A DNA stretch of 44,410 nt from Spirabiliibacterium mucosae (GTDB taxonomy: Bacteria; Pseudomonadota; Gammaproteobacteria; Enterobacterales; Pasteurellaceae): the NCBI RefSeq assembly GCF_014884965.1, contig NZ_JABTBO010000020.1, positions 1 to 44,410 of the forward strand, read 5' to 3'. Below, piece after piece: positions 1-9,752 of the stretch. Position numbers and translations under genes: made by a program. Below the pieces are notes generated by a model. That model saw only the letters and a program-made list of their open reading frames with translations. It ran no database searches and was not told where the DNA came from. How positions within the stretch are numbered: position 1 is the first letter of the stretch; the number at the start of each line of letters is the position of its first letter.

Positions 1-308
1 TCAGCCATCAAAATTGTATAATTTGATCTTCCAAGTGCATCTACAAAACTCACACTTAGGATAAGATCTCTCATGTGTTTATCTATCTCTTTAGTCACTA
101 ATTTATTCATAAGTTTATTGGCATCAGCATAAGTTAGCCCTTGTAGTTGGGGATACTGACATCCTAGACGACCAAAATAAAGTTTTAACGCCTGCTCTAT
201 TTCTTGATCGGTTGCCTTATATTTCGGCGTCGGAGAATAATTCATAAAATTCGAGCCACAGCCAGTTAATAGCAGCGTAGTTAAACCTAATATGATTGCC
301 TTTTTCAT
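1..308 (-). CDS. Unidentified small lipoprotein, 3' end outside the window
   Basis: The frame is open from an ATG at 308 to the window edge, giving about 102 codons without a stop. The N-terminus is a lipoprotein signal: two lysines, a hydrophobic stretch, and the lipobox LLTGC with the cysteine near residue 17, so the mature protein should be lipid-anchored. A second ATG sits directly upstream at 311; the Shine-Dalgarno GAGGA is better spaced for the ATG at 308. The mature part has no motif I recognise. It starts 15 bases after the upstream small gene and probably shares its transcript. Codon use is AT-rich compared with most of the window, which hints at a separate origin. The lipoprotein call is firm; the function is unknown. 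Confidence 0.7.
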   Translation of the reverse strand, partial: MKKAIILGLTTLLLTGCGSNFMNYSPTPKYKATDQEIEQALKLYFGRLGCQYPQLQGLTYADANKLMNKLVTKEIDKHMRDLILSVSFVDALGRSNYTILMA

Positions 309-323
309 CATTTTGTCCTCGCA

Positions 324-596
324 TTAATTAAAGTGAAACATTTGCTCTTCAGTATCCAACACAGCCTCTTTACCTACTTGTATAAGTGGAAATTTATTTC
401 TAGGCAGCCTCAAATCAGGATCCCATAAAATAGGATCATCTCGTTCACGCATTTTTGTTATACAAGCATCAACTTCTGCTTGTTGCTGTGGGTTGATTGC
501 TCTAACTTTATCAAAGCAATGCTTATTTGAGATTTCGCCATTAACTGCATTAAATTTATTTTCATAAACATCCACTGTAACCTTTATCATAGCCAT
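324..596 (-). CDS. Unidentified small protein (about 90 aa)
   Basis: The reading frame could be extended to a TTG at 608, but a GGAG six bases upstream of the ATG at 596 makes MAMIKV the likely start. The product is about 90 residues, mixed in charge, with no signal peptide, no membrane segment and two cysteines that do not form a known motif. I do not recognise a family. It lies just upstream of the lipoprotein gene ending at the window edge, in the same direction, so the two are probably cotranscribed. Both are AT-rich. The 250 bases upstream (597-847) hold only an AT-rich stretch and the gnd terminator. Confidence 0.6.
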   Translation of the reverse strand: MAMIKVTVDVYENKFNAVNGEISNKHCFDKVRAINPQQQAEVDACITKMRERDDPILWDPDLRLPRNKFPLIQVGKEAVLDTEEQMFHFN

Positions 597-806
597 AGCG
601 TACTCCAATAAAGAATTGATTGTTTTCCAAGGTTTGTTTGTTTTATCTGTAAAGATAAAACAACAAGGAGTATACTCCTTCGATTTAATAAATTTATTTA
701 TATATTAATGAGATAAAATACATTAAGGCGAAAACATAAGATATGTTTGAAGGATTTAATGATACTTTTGTCAATAGCACAGAGATAGAAACGAGAAGAT
801 AATAAA

Positions 807-830
807 AAAGTGCGGTATTGACCGCACTTT
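807..830 (-). terminator. USS-pair terminator downstream of gnd
   Basis: Two inverted uptake-signal cores (807-816 and 821-830) form a 10-bp stem with a 4-base loop. On the minus strand the stem is followed by a T-rich run, as expected for an intrinsic terminator just after the gnd stop codon. Confidence 0.75.
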
Positions 831-847
831 ATATTTTGCGTTAACAA

Positions 848-2295
848 CTACACATCATACGTAGTTGATGCAGTGTCGCCGCCTTTGCCTGTCCAGTTGG
901 TGTGGAAGAACTGGCCGCGTGGTTGGTCGACGCGCTCATAGGTGTGGGCGCCGAAGTAGTCGCGTTGGGCTTGCAGCAAATTGGCTGGCAATTGTGCGCT
1001 GGTGTAGCCGTCTAAGAACGTGATAGCGGAGGCCATGCACGGCATTGGCAAACCGATTTCCACCGCTTTGGCCACCACTTTACGCCAAGCGCTCAGTGAA
1101 TTTTCAAGAATGTTTTTGAAATACTCATCCGCGCCGAGGAACTGCAAATCTGGGTTTTTGGCATAGGCATCGCGGATGTTGCCCAAAAATGCGCTGCGGA
1201 TAATGCAGCCTTCACGCCATAAAAGTGCGGTTTGACCGTAGTCTAAATCCCACTCAAATTGCTCTGAGGCCTCACGAATGAGCATAAAGCCTTGGGCGTA
1301 AGAGATGATCTTTGACGCCAGCAGCGCTTGGCGCACCGCGTCGATCCATTGCGCTTTGTTGCCGTCCACGTGGCCGAGTTGTTTGTTGAACAATTTTTGG
1401 TTTTCAACGCGTTGTTGCTTGAATGAAGACACGCAACGGGCGAACACCGCTTCGGTGATCAGCGTCAACGGGATGCCTAAATCCAAGGCGTTGATGCCAG
1501 TCCATTTGCCGGTGCCTTTTTGGCCGGCGGTGTCGAGGATTTTTTCCACCAGTGGCTCGCCGTTATCGTCACGGTAGCCGAGAATGTCGGTGGTGATGTC
1601 GATAAGGTAGCTATCTAGCTCGGTGGATTTCCAGCTGCCGAACACGTCGTGGAGCTCATCATAGCTCAAGCCTAAACCTTCGTGCAGGAATTGGTAGGCT
1701 TCGCAAATCAGCTGCATATCGCCGTACTCAATGCCGTTGTGCACCATTTTGACAAAGTGGCCGGCGCCGTTTTTGCCCACCCAGTCACAGCATGGCTCGC
1801 CTTCTTGGTTTTGGCGGAAATGGCTTGCAAAATCGGTTTGACATAAGGCCACGCCTCTGGGTTGCCACCTGGCATGATAGACGGCCCAAAGCGCGCGCCC
1901 TCTTCACCGCCAGAGACACCTGCGCCAATAAAACGGATGCCTTTTTCGGCCAAGTCTTTCGTGCGGCGGGTGGTATCTGGGTAGTTGGAGTTGCCGCCAT
2001 CAATGATGATGTCGCCTTCGTCTAAATACGGCAACAAACTGTCGATAAATTTATCCACCACTTCGCCGGCGCGCACCATCAGCATGATTTTGCGCGGTTT
2101 TTCCAGTTTGTCGGCGAGGTCTTGCAGTGAATACGCGCCGATAATGTTGGTGCCTTTAGCAGCACCGTTTAAAAAATCGTCCACTTTGCTGGTGGTGCGG
2201 TTGTAGGCGACGACCTTAAAGCCGTGGTCGTTCATGTTTAAAATCAGGTTTTGCCCCATCACGGCAAGGCCAATTACGCCAATATCACCTTTCAT
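848..2295 (-). pseudogene. gnd: 6-phosphogluconate dehydrogenase, interrupted by a one-base frameshift
   Basis: Gnd oxidatively decarboxylates 6-phosphogluconate to ribulose 5-phosphate with NADP, the third step of the oxidative pentose phosphate pathway. The start is the ATG at 2295 with AAGGA upstream. The first 163 codons carry the nucleotide-binding GLAVMG motif (residues 9-14) and GPSIMPGG. The frame then breaks at about 1805-1809: the minus strand reads ACCAAGAAGGC where ACC-CAA-GAA-GGC is expected, so one C of a CCC run is missing. The other frame resumes at EGEPCCDW, carries the catalytic FVKMVHNG segment, and runs to a normal C-terminus. With the base restored the protein is 482 residues, normal for the family. 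It lies 25 bases after pgl and probably shares the zwf operon. The single homopolymer indel may be a consensus error. Confidence 0.93.
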
Positions 2296-2320
2296 ACTAT
2301 TATCCTTTTGTGTCATTAAA

Positions 2321-3031
2321 TTAATTGAGTTGGAACGCCGCATCAGCGTCTAAATACCATTCGGTTGTGCCATTTTTCGCTTTGATTCGCGCCGCCGGGT
2401 AGGGCAGCTCGCTGCCTTCGCTTTGCTGAATTTCATGCAGCAAATCCGCCTTGCTCGCACCTGTCACCAAGTAGGTGATGCGTTTGGCGTTTTCAATCAA
2501 AGGCGCGGATTTTGACACCCGCCATTGTTGGCTTTGCGGCTGTTTGGCCACAATCGCCAGCTCTTGGGTGTCAAAGTCCACCTGCAGCGGGAAGAGTGAA
2601 GCGGTGTGCCCGTCGGTGCCCATGCCGAGAATAATCCAGTCAAATTGCGGCATACCGTTGGCGCTTGGCACTTTTTCTTGCATTTCTTGCGCAAAGCGCT
2701 TGGCCTCAAGCTCTGGGTCATCTTCACCGTGAATGCGGTGAATGTTGCCGGCTGGGATGATGATGCTGTCAAGCAGCAGGCGTTTCACCTCACCGTAGTT
2801 GCTCTCTTCATCGTCTGGCGCCACGCAGCGCTCATCGCCCCACCAAAAGTGCAAATTCGCCCAGTTGATGCTGTCGCGATAGTCGCTGGCGAGCGTTTTA
2901 AACAGCAGTTTCGGGGTGCTGCCGCCAGAGAGTGAAATATTCACCACGCGCCCTTCTTGGCTGTAGGCTTGCAGCTCTTGTGCGATTTTTTCAACCGCAC
3001 TTTGTGCATTTTCAAATTTAATGTATTTCAT
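2321..3031 (-). CDS. pgl: 6-phosphogluconolactonase (DevB/Pgl type)
   Basis: This enzyme hydrolyses 6-phosphogluconolactone to 6-phosphogluconate, between Zwf and Gnd. The 236-residue protein shows the glucosamine-6-phosphate-isomerase-like fold signatures LSGGSTPK near residue 35, WWGDERCV, and MGTDGHTASLFP around residues 135-150. I place the start at the ATG at 3031 (MKYIKF), one base after the zwf stop codon; an in-frame codon 12 bases upstream lies inside zwf. The tight spacing implies translational coupling with zwf. The order zwf-pgl-gnd puts all three oxidative pentose phosphate steps on one transcript. Confidence 0.95.
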   Translation of the reverse strand: MKYIKFENAQSAVEKIAQELQAYSQEGRVVNISLSGGSTPKLLFKTLASDYRDSINWANLHFWWGDERCVAPDDEESNYGEVKRLLLDSIIIPAGNIHRIHGEDDPELEAKRFAQEMQEKVPSANGMPQFDWIILGMGTDGHTASLFPLQVDFDTQELAIVAKQPQSQQWRVSKSAPLIENAKRITYLVTGASKADLLHEIQQSEGSELPYPAARIKAKNGTTEWYLDADAAFQLN

Positions 3032-3032
3032 A

Positions 3033-4532
3033 TTACAACTCACAATATTCTGTATCGGTTAAGTTTTTGCATGGAAAGCGCCAGGCGCGGCCTTTCACTT
3101 CCATCATCTCATCGGCCTCTTTCGGCCCCCAAGTGCCACAGGCGTAGCCATAAAGTTTCGGGTTGCCTGCTTTGTAGTCTAAAATCGGTTGCACAAACTT
3201 CCAGCAGGAGCGCACCGCGTCACTGCGTGAGAACAAGGTAGCATCACCTTGCAGCGAGTCGAGCAGCAAGCGTTCATAAGGCCCGATGATATCAGCATCA
3301 GCCAAATCTTCGTAGTGGAAGTCCATCGACACCTGTTTGGCGTGAAAGCCAGCACCGGGCTCTTTGAGGCCAAATTTCATCACAATGCCTTCGTTTGGCT
3401 GAATGCGGATGATCAATTTGTTCTCAGGCGCAGTTTGGCTGAACACCGGGTGCGGTGTTTTCTTAAAGTGAATCACAATTTCGGTCACGCGCGTTGGCAG
3501 GCGTTTGCCAGTGCGGACATAAAACGGCACGCCGCTCCAACGCCAATTATCGATTTTCAGTTTCAACGCCATGTAGGTTTCGGTGCGTGAGTCTTCTGCC
3601 ACGCCCTTTTCCTCACGGTAGCCTTTTTGGTATTCGCCGCGCACTTTCGCACCAGTGTATTGGCCGAGCACCAAGTTTTTGTCTAAATCAGCTTCGCTTA
3701 ATGGGTGCAGGCTTTGCAGCACTTTTTGCACCTCATTACGCATTGACTCAGCGTCGATAATCGCTGGGCTTTCCATCGCGATCAGCGCCAGCACTTGCAG
3801 CAGGTGGTTTTGGAACATATCCCGCATCGCACCTGCGCCATCGTAATAGCCGCCGCGCTCTTCCACGCCGATGGCTTCCGCGCCTGTGATTTCCACATAA
3901 TCAATGTAGTTGCGGTTCCACAATGGCTCAAACAAGCCGTTGGAAAAACGCAGCACCAAAATATTTTGCACCGTTTCTTTGCCCAAGTAGTGGTCGATGC
4001 GGTAAATTTGCGACTCGTCAAAATTTTGGTGCAGGCTTTCATCAAGCTCAATCGCTGATTGCAAATCATAGCCAAACGGTTTTTCCACCACCAGCCGTTT
4101 CCAGCCGTGCTCTTGCGAATTGAGCCCATGTTTGGCCAAACATTGCGGGATCACGGGGTACAAACTCGGCGGGGTGGAGAGGTAAAACAGCGTGTTGCCG
4201 CCCGTGTTGTGCGCTTTTTCGAGCTCCTCCAACCGCACTTTGACTTTGTTGTATTCGTCTTCTTTGGCGGTGTCGATCGGCTCGTAATAAACGTGGGCGA
4301 AATAGTCGTCGGCTTCTTGCTCGCTGCACTGTTTGCGCTCAACGAGCAGGCCTTTTAATTTGTCGCGAAATTCTTGGTCGCTGTATTGTGTGCGGCTCAC
4401 ACCAAGGATGGCGAAATCGTCCGACAAGCGGCCACTTTTATAGAGGTCATAAAGCGCGGGGATCAGTTTGCGGTGGGTTAAGTCACCAGAGGCACCAAAA
4501 ATCACGATGGTGCTGTTTTCAGGTTTTTTCAT
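3033..4532 (-). CDS. zwf: Glucose-6-phosphate 1-dehydrogenase
   Basis: Zwf oxidises glucose 6-phosphate to the lactone and supplies NADPH. The 499-residue product is full length. It has the N-terminal nucleotide-binding signature GASGDL near residues 13-18, the EKPFG motif, and the substrate and catalytic motif RIDHYLGKE near residue 180. The start at 4532 has AAGGA about ten bases upstream. It heads the zwf-pgl-gnd unit. The 126 bases separating it from cysQ (4533-4658) should hold its promoter; I see one uptake signal there but no clear operator. Confidence 0.97.
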   Translation of the reverse strand: MKKPENSTIVIFGASGDLTHRKLIPALYDLYKSGRLSDDFAILGVSRTQYSDQEFRDKLKGLLVERKQCSEQEADDYFAHVYYEPIDTAKEDEYNKVKVRLEELEKAHNTGGNTLFYLSTPPSLYPVIPQCLAKHGLNSQEHGWKRLVVEKPFGYDLQSAIELDESLHQNFDESQIYRIDHYLGKETVQNILVLRFSNGLFEPLWNRNYIDYVEITGAEAIGVEERGGYYDGAGAMRDMFQNHLLQVLALIAMESPAIIDAESMRNEVQKVLQSLHPLSEADLDKNLVLGQYTGAKVRGEYQKGYREEKGVAEDSRTETYMALKLKIDNWRWSGVPFYVRTGKRLPTRVTEIVIHFKKTPHPVFSQTAPENKLIIRIQPNEGIVMKFGLKEPGAGFHAKQVSMDFHYEDLADADIIGPYERLLLDSLQGDATLFSRSDAVRSCWKFVQPILDYKAGNPKLYGYACGTWGPKEADEMMEVKGRAWRFPCKNLTDTEYCEL

Positions 4533-4658
4533 TGTAGTTAAATCCTTAAAATATCAAAGTGCGGTTTGCGCTTATTATGGGGCTGTTTGCGTATGAATAC
4601 TTATTTTGCAGTCTAAAAAATAACAGCGTAAAGTGTCAATCCCCTCTCGCCTATTGCT

Positions 4659-5474
4659 TTAATCGGCCGCAAAGCGCAACACCGCGCGCCAGTCGCTGCT
4701 TGCCGAGCAGCGCATGACAAAATCAGGGTTGATTAAGCTCTCGCGCTGGTTGTAGCTTAACGCCTGGCCGCGCAAATCGCAAATGTCGCCACCCATTTCG
4801 CGCAAAATGCACTCCAGCGCGGCGGTGTCCCACTCGCCGGTTTTGCCCACGCGCATGTAGCACTCGCTTTCGCCGGTGGCGACCATCACGCCTTTGATGC
4901 CGCTTGAGCCACAGCGTTGAATCTCAACCTTGGCATTGGGCTGTAAATACGGCTGCAAGCGCGCCACATCACTTGTGTTGCCAATCACCAACCGCACTTT
5001 TTGCCCCGCACTCAACGGCCGAGGTGAAAGTGCGGTCAACACATCACCACACAGGCGATAAGCGCCCGCGTTTTCCATCGCGTAAACCACCTGATCACTT
5101 ATCGGTGAATAAACCACGCCCAGCCGCGGCTGGTTGTGTTGCACCAAGGCGATCAGCACCGAAAATTGGCCTGTTTTATCCAAAAATTGCTGGGTGCCGT
5201 CGAGCGGGTCCACCAGCCAATATTGCGCCCACGCGCGCCGCTTAGCAAACGGGATGTCGCAATTTTCCTCTGAAAGCACCGGCACATCAGGCGTTAAACG
5301 AGACAGTGCAGCGCATAAAAATTCGCTCACCGCCAAATCCGCCGCGGTCACGGGCGTGTTGTCGGCTTTGATTTGCTCGGGCAAATCCTGCTGATAAAAC
5401 GCCCTGAGCATGCCACCGGCTTGCTTGGCGATGGAAATCACGCTGGCGAGCAGTTGGTCGTTCAAACTTTGCAT
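4659..5474 (-). CDS. cysQ: 3'(2'),5'-bisphosphate nucleotidase CysQ
   Basis: CysQ dephosphorylates 3'-phosphoadenosine 5'-phosphate (and PAPS), clearing a by-product of sulfate assimilation. The 271-residue protein belongs to the lithium-sensitive inositol-monophosphatase superfamily. Metal-binding motifs are in order: VTAAD near residues 41-45, LSEEN near 70, DPLDGTQQF near 90, and a C-terminal GEWDTAA. The start at 5474 has a strong AAGGAGG four bases upstream and overlaps the last 13 bases of nudE, so the two are translationally coupled. The nudE-cysQ pair lies upstream of zwf in the same direction. Confidence 0.93.
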   Translation of the reverse strand: MQSLNDQLLASVISIAKQAGGMLRAFYQQDLPEQIKADNTPVTAADLAVSEFLCAALSRLTPDVPVLSEENCDIPFAKRRAWAQYWLVDPLDGTQQFLDKTGQFSVLIALVQHNQPRLGVVYSPISDQVVYAMENAGAYRLCGDVLTALSPRPLSAGQKVRLVIGNTSDVARLQPYLQPNAKVEIQRCGSSGIKGVMVATGESECYMRVGKTGEWDTAALECILREMGGDICDLRGQALSYNQRESLINPDFVMRCSASSDWRAVLRFAAD

Positions 5475-6025
5475 GGCGCCTCCTTGAGGTAGTCGCGCAG
5501 CAGGTAAAGTGCGGTCAAATTGCGCGCCTCGTTGAAGTCCTCGCGGGCAATCAACGCGTCGAGTTGCGCCAGTGGCACGCGCACCAATTCCAGCGGTTGC
5601 GGCTCGTCGCCGGCCAAGCGTGAGGGGGTGAGATCGCGCGCCAAAAAGATGTGCATCGGGCTGTTCATATAACCTGGGTTGGTGCTGAGCGTGCGCAAAA
5701 ATTGCACGATGGCTGGCTTATAGCCGATTTCTTCTTGCAGCTCACGCACCGCACTTTGCTTGGGCGTTTCGCCCTCATCAATCCGCCCTTTAACAAAGCC
5801 CAGCTCGTAGCGCTCGGTGCCGACAGAATATTCATTAACCAGCAATAAATCGTCGCCGTCAATGGCCACCACCGTGACCGCCCCCCGCTGGCTTGGTCGC
5901 AGGCGCTCGTAGGTGGTGCACACGCCATTGGCGAAGCGCAAATCCACCGCTTGCACGCAAAACAGCCGCGTTTTCGCCAGTTCTCGCACGTCAAGAATGG
6001 CTGGGTTTGGGTACTTGTTGGCCAT
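5462..6025 (-). CDS. nudE: ADP compounds hydrolase NudE (Nudix)
   Basis: NudE hydrolyses ADP-ribose, NADH and diadenosine polyphosphates. The Nudix box is intact at residues 80-102: GRIDEGE, then REL-EEIGY, with the expected G-x5-E-x7-RE-x2-EE spacing. Length (187 residues) matches NudE. The 3' end overlaps cysQ. The gene is divergent from the HAD phosphatase at 6104, with a 78-base shared upstream region. In enterobacteria nudE also lies next to the yrfG-type HAD gene, which supports the name. Confidence 0.92.
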   Translation of the reverse strand: MANKYPNPAILDVRELAKTRLFCVQAVDLRFANGVCTTYERLRPSQRGAVTVVAIDGDDLLLVNEYSVGTERYELGFVKGRIDEGETPKQSAVRELQEEIGYKPAIVQFLRTLSTNPGYMNSPMHIFLARDLTPSRLAGDEPQPLELVRVPLAQLDALIAREDFNEARNLTALYLLRDYLKEAPCKV

Positions 6026-6103
6026 AACGCCCCCTTATTTTACAAAGTGCTAGCATAACGATACCATAGCAGGCAATAAAAACAATAAAAGAGACGCATT
6101 CCC

Positions 6104-6766
6104 ATGTTGAAAAAGCTAAATTGGGCCGCCATCGACACCGTGATTTTTGACCTCGACGGCACGCTGATTGACCTCGCGCTGGATTATGAATTTTGGAAAA
6201 CGATTGTGCCACAAGCCTACAGCGCCACCCACGCGGTGGCTGATGCCGCCGCCGAGCAGCTGCTTAGCGCGCACTACGCGCGGATTGAGCACTCGATGCA
6301 GTGGTATGATGTGGACTACTGGGCCGACACGCTGCAGCTGCCGATTCGCGAGATGCTGCATACGCACGTGCAAAACATCAAAGTGCGGTCGAACACGCAA
6401 AAACTACTCACGGCGTTAAAGCGCGCGGGCAAGCAGCTGATGTTGCTGACCGACTCGCACCCTTACAGCCTGCAAGAAAAGCTCGCCCAGTGTGATTTGG
6501 CGCCGTTTTTCGACATCATGGTGTCCTCCCATGAGTTCCAACACCCGAAAATGACCGATGCCTTATGGCGTGAGCTGATAGCGACCTATGGGATAATCCC
6601 TGACCGCACTTTGTTGATTGATGACATGCAACCAGTGCTCGATTGCGCGCGCGCCAACGGCATTGGCCACACGCTGGCCATTCGCACGCCTAACTCTTTA
6701 GCGGGCGAAAAGCACTTTGACGGCCATGAGAGCATCAGCGATTTTGCTCAATTGCTTGAGGATTAG
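6104..6766 (+). CDS. yrfG: HAD-family GMP/IMP nucleotidase, YrfG-like
   Basis: A 220-residue haloacid-dehalogenase-superfamily phosphatase. The catalytic motif FDLDGT places the nucleophile and acid aspartates at residues 16 and 18; motif II is LLTDS, and motif III is in LLIDDMQPVLDCA. E. coli YrfG, which shares the nudE neighbourhood, dephosphorylates GMP and IMP, so the assignment rests on both motifs and context. The gene is divergent from nudE. Its stop codon is directly followed by the Pho box of the pst operon. Confidence 0.85.
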   Translation: MLKKLNWAAIDTVIFDLDGTLIDLALDYEFWKTIVPQAYSATHAVADAAAEQLLSAHYARIEHSMQWYDVDYWADTLQLPIREMLHTHVQNIKVRSNTQKLLTALKRAGKQLMLLTDSHPYSLQEKLAQCDLAPFFDIMVSSHEFQHPKMTDALWRELIATYGIIPDRTLLIDDMQPVLDCARANGIGHTLAIRTPNSLAGEKHFDGHESISDFAQLLED

Positions 6767-6767
6767 G

Positions 6768-6801
6768 CTGTCATAATTCTGTCATATTTCTCCGTTAGAA
6801 T
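6768..6801 (+). promoter_or_regulatory. Pho box and -10 element of the pst operon
   Basis: Two direct repeats CTGTCAT (6768-6774 and 6779-6785) lie 11 bases apart, matching a PhoB half-site pair. A -10-like TAGAAT (6796-6801) follows ten bases after the second repeat, which is the classical PhoB-dependent layout in which the Pho box replaces the -35. It predicts induction of pstSCAB-phoU under phosphate limitation. Confidence 0.88.
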
Positions 6802-6837
6802 GAGCTCAACAAAAAGTGCATTCGAAAGGAGAACATT

Positions 6838-7884
6838 ATGCAAAAATCACACGTTATCCGCCGCAGCCTGTTGGCCGCAAGCCTTGGTGCGTTCGCCCTC
6901 GCCACACCGGCGCTCGCCCAAGACATCACCGGCGCAGGCGCGTCCTTCCCAGCGCCTGTGTATAGCCAATGGGCCACCGATTACCAAAAAGTCACCGGCA
7001 CCAAAGTCAACTACCAAAGCATTGGCTCCTCCGGTGGGGTGAAACAAATTAAAGCCAAAACCGTCGATTTTGGCGCGTCCGACGCGCCAATGAGCGACGA
7101 TGAGCTGGCCAAAGAGGGCTTGTTCCAATTCCCAACCGTGATTGGCGGCGTGGTGCTGGCAGTCAACGTGCCTGGGATCAAATCGGGCGAATTGGTGCTT
7201 GATGGCAAAACCTTAGGCGAGATTTATTTAGGCAACATCAGCAAATGGGATGACCCGGCCATCGCCAAGCTCAACCCATCATTAAAACTGCCATCGCAAG
7301 ATATTCAAGTGGTCTTCCGCTCCGACGGCTCGGGCACCTCTTATGTGTTCACCAGCTATTTGGCGAAAGTCAACGATGCATGGAAGGGCCAGGTTACCAA
7401 ATCCTTCCCAGAGCCTGAAAAAGGCTACGCCGCGGGTGCCAAAGGTAATGAAGGGGTTTCGGCCACCATTCAGCGCCAAAAAGGCTCGATTGGCTATGTG
7501 GAATACGCCTACGCCAAGCAAAACCAATTGCCGTTCGTGAAATTAATCTCTGCCGACGGTGAAGTGGTCAGCCCAAGTGCGGAGAGTTTCTCTAATGCCG
7601 CCGCAGGCGCTGATTGGGACCGCACTTTTGCCCAAGATTTGACCAATCAAAAAGGCAAAAACGCTTGGCCAATTTCCGCCACCACCTTTATTTTGCTGCA
7701 CAAAACCCAGCAAGACGGCAAAAAGGCCAGTGCGGTCTTGAACTTCTTCAACTGGGGCTTGACCGAGGCCACCGCGCAAACCCAAGCGCTGGACTACGCA
7801 CCGTTGCCAAACTCCGTGGTGCAAACCATCCAAAATGCCTGGCAGGCTAACATTAAAGACAGCCAAGGCAATAGCGTGAAATAA
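6838..7884 (+). CDS. pstS: Phosphate-binding periplasmic protein PstS
   Basis: PstS captures inorganic phosphate in the periplasm for the PstCAB transporter. The 348-residue precursor has a signal peptide ending ALA-QD near residue 27, then the family signatures [11 protein letters not shown] and [11 protein letters not shown], the latter part of the phosphate-binding site, and FRSDGSGTS further on. AGGAG sits at the usual distance before the ATG at 6838. It is the first gene after the Pho box. A stem-loop after its stop probably raises its level relative to the downstream genes. Confidence 0.97.
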   Translation: MQKSHVIRRSLLAASLGAFALATPALAQDITGAGASFPAPVYSQWATDYQKVTGTKVNYQSIGSSGGVKQIKAKTVDFGASDAPMSDDELAKEGLFQFPTVIGGVVLAVNVPGIKSGELVLDGKTLGEIYLGNISKWDDPAIAKLNPSLKLPSQDIQVVFRSDGSGTSYVFTSYLAKVNDAWKGQVTKSFPEPEKGYAAGAKGNEGVSATIQRQKGSIGYVEYAYAKQNQLPFVKLISADGEVVSPSAESFSNAAAGADWDRTFAQDLTNQKGKNAWPISATTFILLHKTQQDGKKASAVLNFFNWGLTEATAQTQALDYAPLPNSVVQTIQNAWQANIKDSQGNSVK

Positions 7885-7892
7885 CCCAACCC

Positions 7893-7910
7893 GCCCCAGT
7901 ACGCTGGGGC
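7893..7910 (+). other. Intercistronic stem-loop between pstS and pstC
   Basis: GCCCCAG (7893-7899) and CTGGGGC (7904-7910) form a perfect 7-bp stem with loop TACG. No T-run follows, so it is unlikely to be a full terminator. It probably stabilises the pstS message or partly attenuates readthrough into pstC. Confidence 0.7.
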
Positions 7911-7929
7911 GCATTGAGAGATTGTGCCT

Positions 7930-8883
7930 ATGTCAAAACCCACCTCACCTGCCACCGCCGCGCGCCAAGATGCGGCCTTTGCGCTGCTGGTGAAAGCCGC
8001 CACACTGTTCACGCTCGTGCTCTTTTCGGGCATTATCGTGTTTTTGATCAAAGACGCGATGCCAACACTCGATAAATACGGCCTGTCGTTTTTGTGGCAA
8101 AAAACTTGGAGCCCCTCGCGTGAAACCTTCGGCGCCTTAGTGCCGATTTACGGCACACTGGTCACCTCGTTTATCGCGTTGTTAATCGCGGTGCCAATCA
8201 GCTTTGGCATCGCCTTTTTCTTAACCGAGATTTCACCACCGTGGTTGCGCCGCCCGCTGGGCACCGCCATTGAGCTGCTGGCTGGCATTCCCAGCATTGT
8301 GTATGGCATGTGGGGCTTTTTTGTCTTTTGCCCGTTTTTTGCCGAGTTTTTCCAAATCCCGGTGGGGGATTTGCTCGGCGATTTGCCGATTGTCGGCGTG
8401 CTGTTTAGCGGCCCGCGCTTTGGCATTGGGCTGCTGGCTGCGGGCATTGTGCTGGCGATTATGATTATCCCGTATATCGCCTCGGTGATGCGCGATGTGT
8501 TTGAGCAAACCCCTGCGCTGATGAAAGAATCGGCCTACGGCATTGGCTGCACCAAATGGGAGGTGATGTGGAAAATCATCCTGCCCTTTACCAAATCTGG
8601 CGTGGTCGGCGGCATTATGCTCGGTTTAGGCCGCGCACTGGGGGAAACCATGGCAATCACCTTTGTGATCGGCAACTCTTATCGTCTGACGTCAGCGTCG
8701 TTGTTCACGCCAAGCTCCACCATCACCTCCGCCATTGCCAATGAGTTTGCCGAGGCCGACTCCGCCTTGCATATTTCGGCACTCATGGAGCTGGGGCTGA
8801 TTTTGTTTTTAATCACCTTTGTGGTGCTGGTGCTCTCCAAATTGCTGGTGCGCGCCATTGCGAAGAAGGAGGGCACAAAATGA
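7930..8883 (+). CDS. pstC: Phosphate ABC transporter permease PstC
   Basis: One of the two membrane subunits of the high-affinity phosphate importer. The protein (about 317 residues) has six predicted membrane segments and the ABC-importer EAA loop, seen as [20 protein letters not shown] near residue 200. I use the ATG at 7930, nine bases after GAGAG; a GTG at 7924 is in frame but too close to that site. The stop codon overlaps the pstA start in an ATGA junction. Confidence 0.95.
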   Translation: MSKPTSPATAARQDAAFALLVKAATLFTLVLFSGIIVFLIKDAMPTLDKYGLSFLWQKTWSPSRETFGALVPIYGTLVTSFIALLIAVPISFGIAFFLTEISPPWLRRPLGTAIELLAGIPSIVYGMWGFFVFCPFFAEFFQIPVGDLLGDLPIVGVLFSGPRFGIGLLAAGIVLAIMIIPYIASVMRDVFEQTPALMKESAYGIGCTKWEVMWKIILPFTKSGVVGGIMLGLGRALGETMAITFVIGNSYRLTSASLFTPSSTITSAIANEFAEADSALHISALMELGLILFLITFVVLVLSKLLVRAIAKKEGTK

Positions 8884-9740
8884 GTGCACACAACGTTCGC
8901 CACGCCCTGCAACGCAAACGCCGGATTCAAAACGCCATTGCCCTGGCTTGCGCCTTGTGCGCGCTGGCCTTTGGCTTGGTGTGGCTGATTTGGATTTTAA
9001 TCACCATCGTCCAGCACGGCTTCAGCGGGCTGTCGTGGTCGGTATTTACCGAAATGACACCACCACCAAGCGGTGAGGGCGGGCTGTCGAATGCGATTAT
9101 CGGCAGCCTAATGATGGTCGGTGTGGCCACCTTGCTTGGCACGCCGCTGGGCATTTTGGTGGGAGTTTATTTGGCTGAATATGGCCGCGGCGCCAAAATG
9201 GCCAACGTAATGCGCTTTATCAACGACGTGTTGCTCTCCGCGCCGTCGATTGTAATCGGCTTGTTTGTCTATGCCTTGCTGGTGGCGCCGATGGGCAACT
9301 TTTCGGGCTGGGCGGGCGCGTTGGCGCTGGCCTTGTTGCAAATCCCGATTGTGATCCGCACCACGGAGAATATGCTCAATTTGGTGCCCAACACCTTGCG
9401 CGAGTCAGCCTATGCGTTAGGCACACCCAAATGGAAAATGATTGTCGCCATCACGCTCAAATCTTCCCTGGCGGGCGTGGCCACGGGCGTGCTGCTCGGG
9501 GTGGCGCGCATTGCCGGTGAAACCGCGCCGTTGCTGTTTACCGCACTTTCAAACCAGTTCACCAGCACCGATTTGAGCCAGCCGATGGCCAGTTTGCCGG
9601 TGACCATCTTTAAATTTGCCCTCAGCCCGTTTGAAAATTGGCAAGCGCTGGCCTGGGTTGGGGTGTTGATTATTACCTTTACCGTATTGCTGCTTAACAT
9701 CATTGCGCGCGTGGCCATCAGCAAAGGGCGCAAATCATAA
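8880..9740 (+). CDS. pstA: Phosphate ABC transporter permease PstA
   Basis: The second membrane subunit of the phosphate importer, 286 residues with about six hydrophobic spans. The EAA loop is visible as [14 protein letters not shown] near residue 180, followed by [15 protein letters not shown], a PstA signature. It starts on the ATGA overlap with pstC and ends 12 bases before pstB, so it is translated within the same operon. Confidence 0.95.
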   Translation: MSAHNVRHALQRKRRIQNAIALACALCALAFGLVWLIWILITIVQHGFSGLSWSVFTEMTPPPSGEGGLSNAIIGSLMMVGVATLLGTPLGILVGVYLAEYGRGAKMANVMRFINDVLLSAPSIVIGLFVYALLVAPMGNFSGWAGALALALLQIPIVIRTTENMLNLVPNTLRESAYALGTPKWKMIVAITLKSSLAGVATGVLLGVARIAGETAPLLFTALSNQFTSTDLSQPMASLPVTIFKFALSPFENWQALAWVGVLIITFTVLLLNIIARVAISKGRKS

Positions 9741-9752
9741 CGAGGCGAGATT

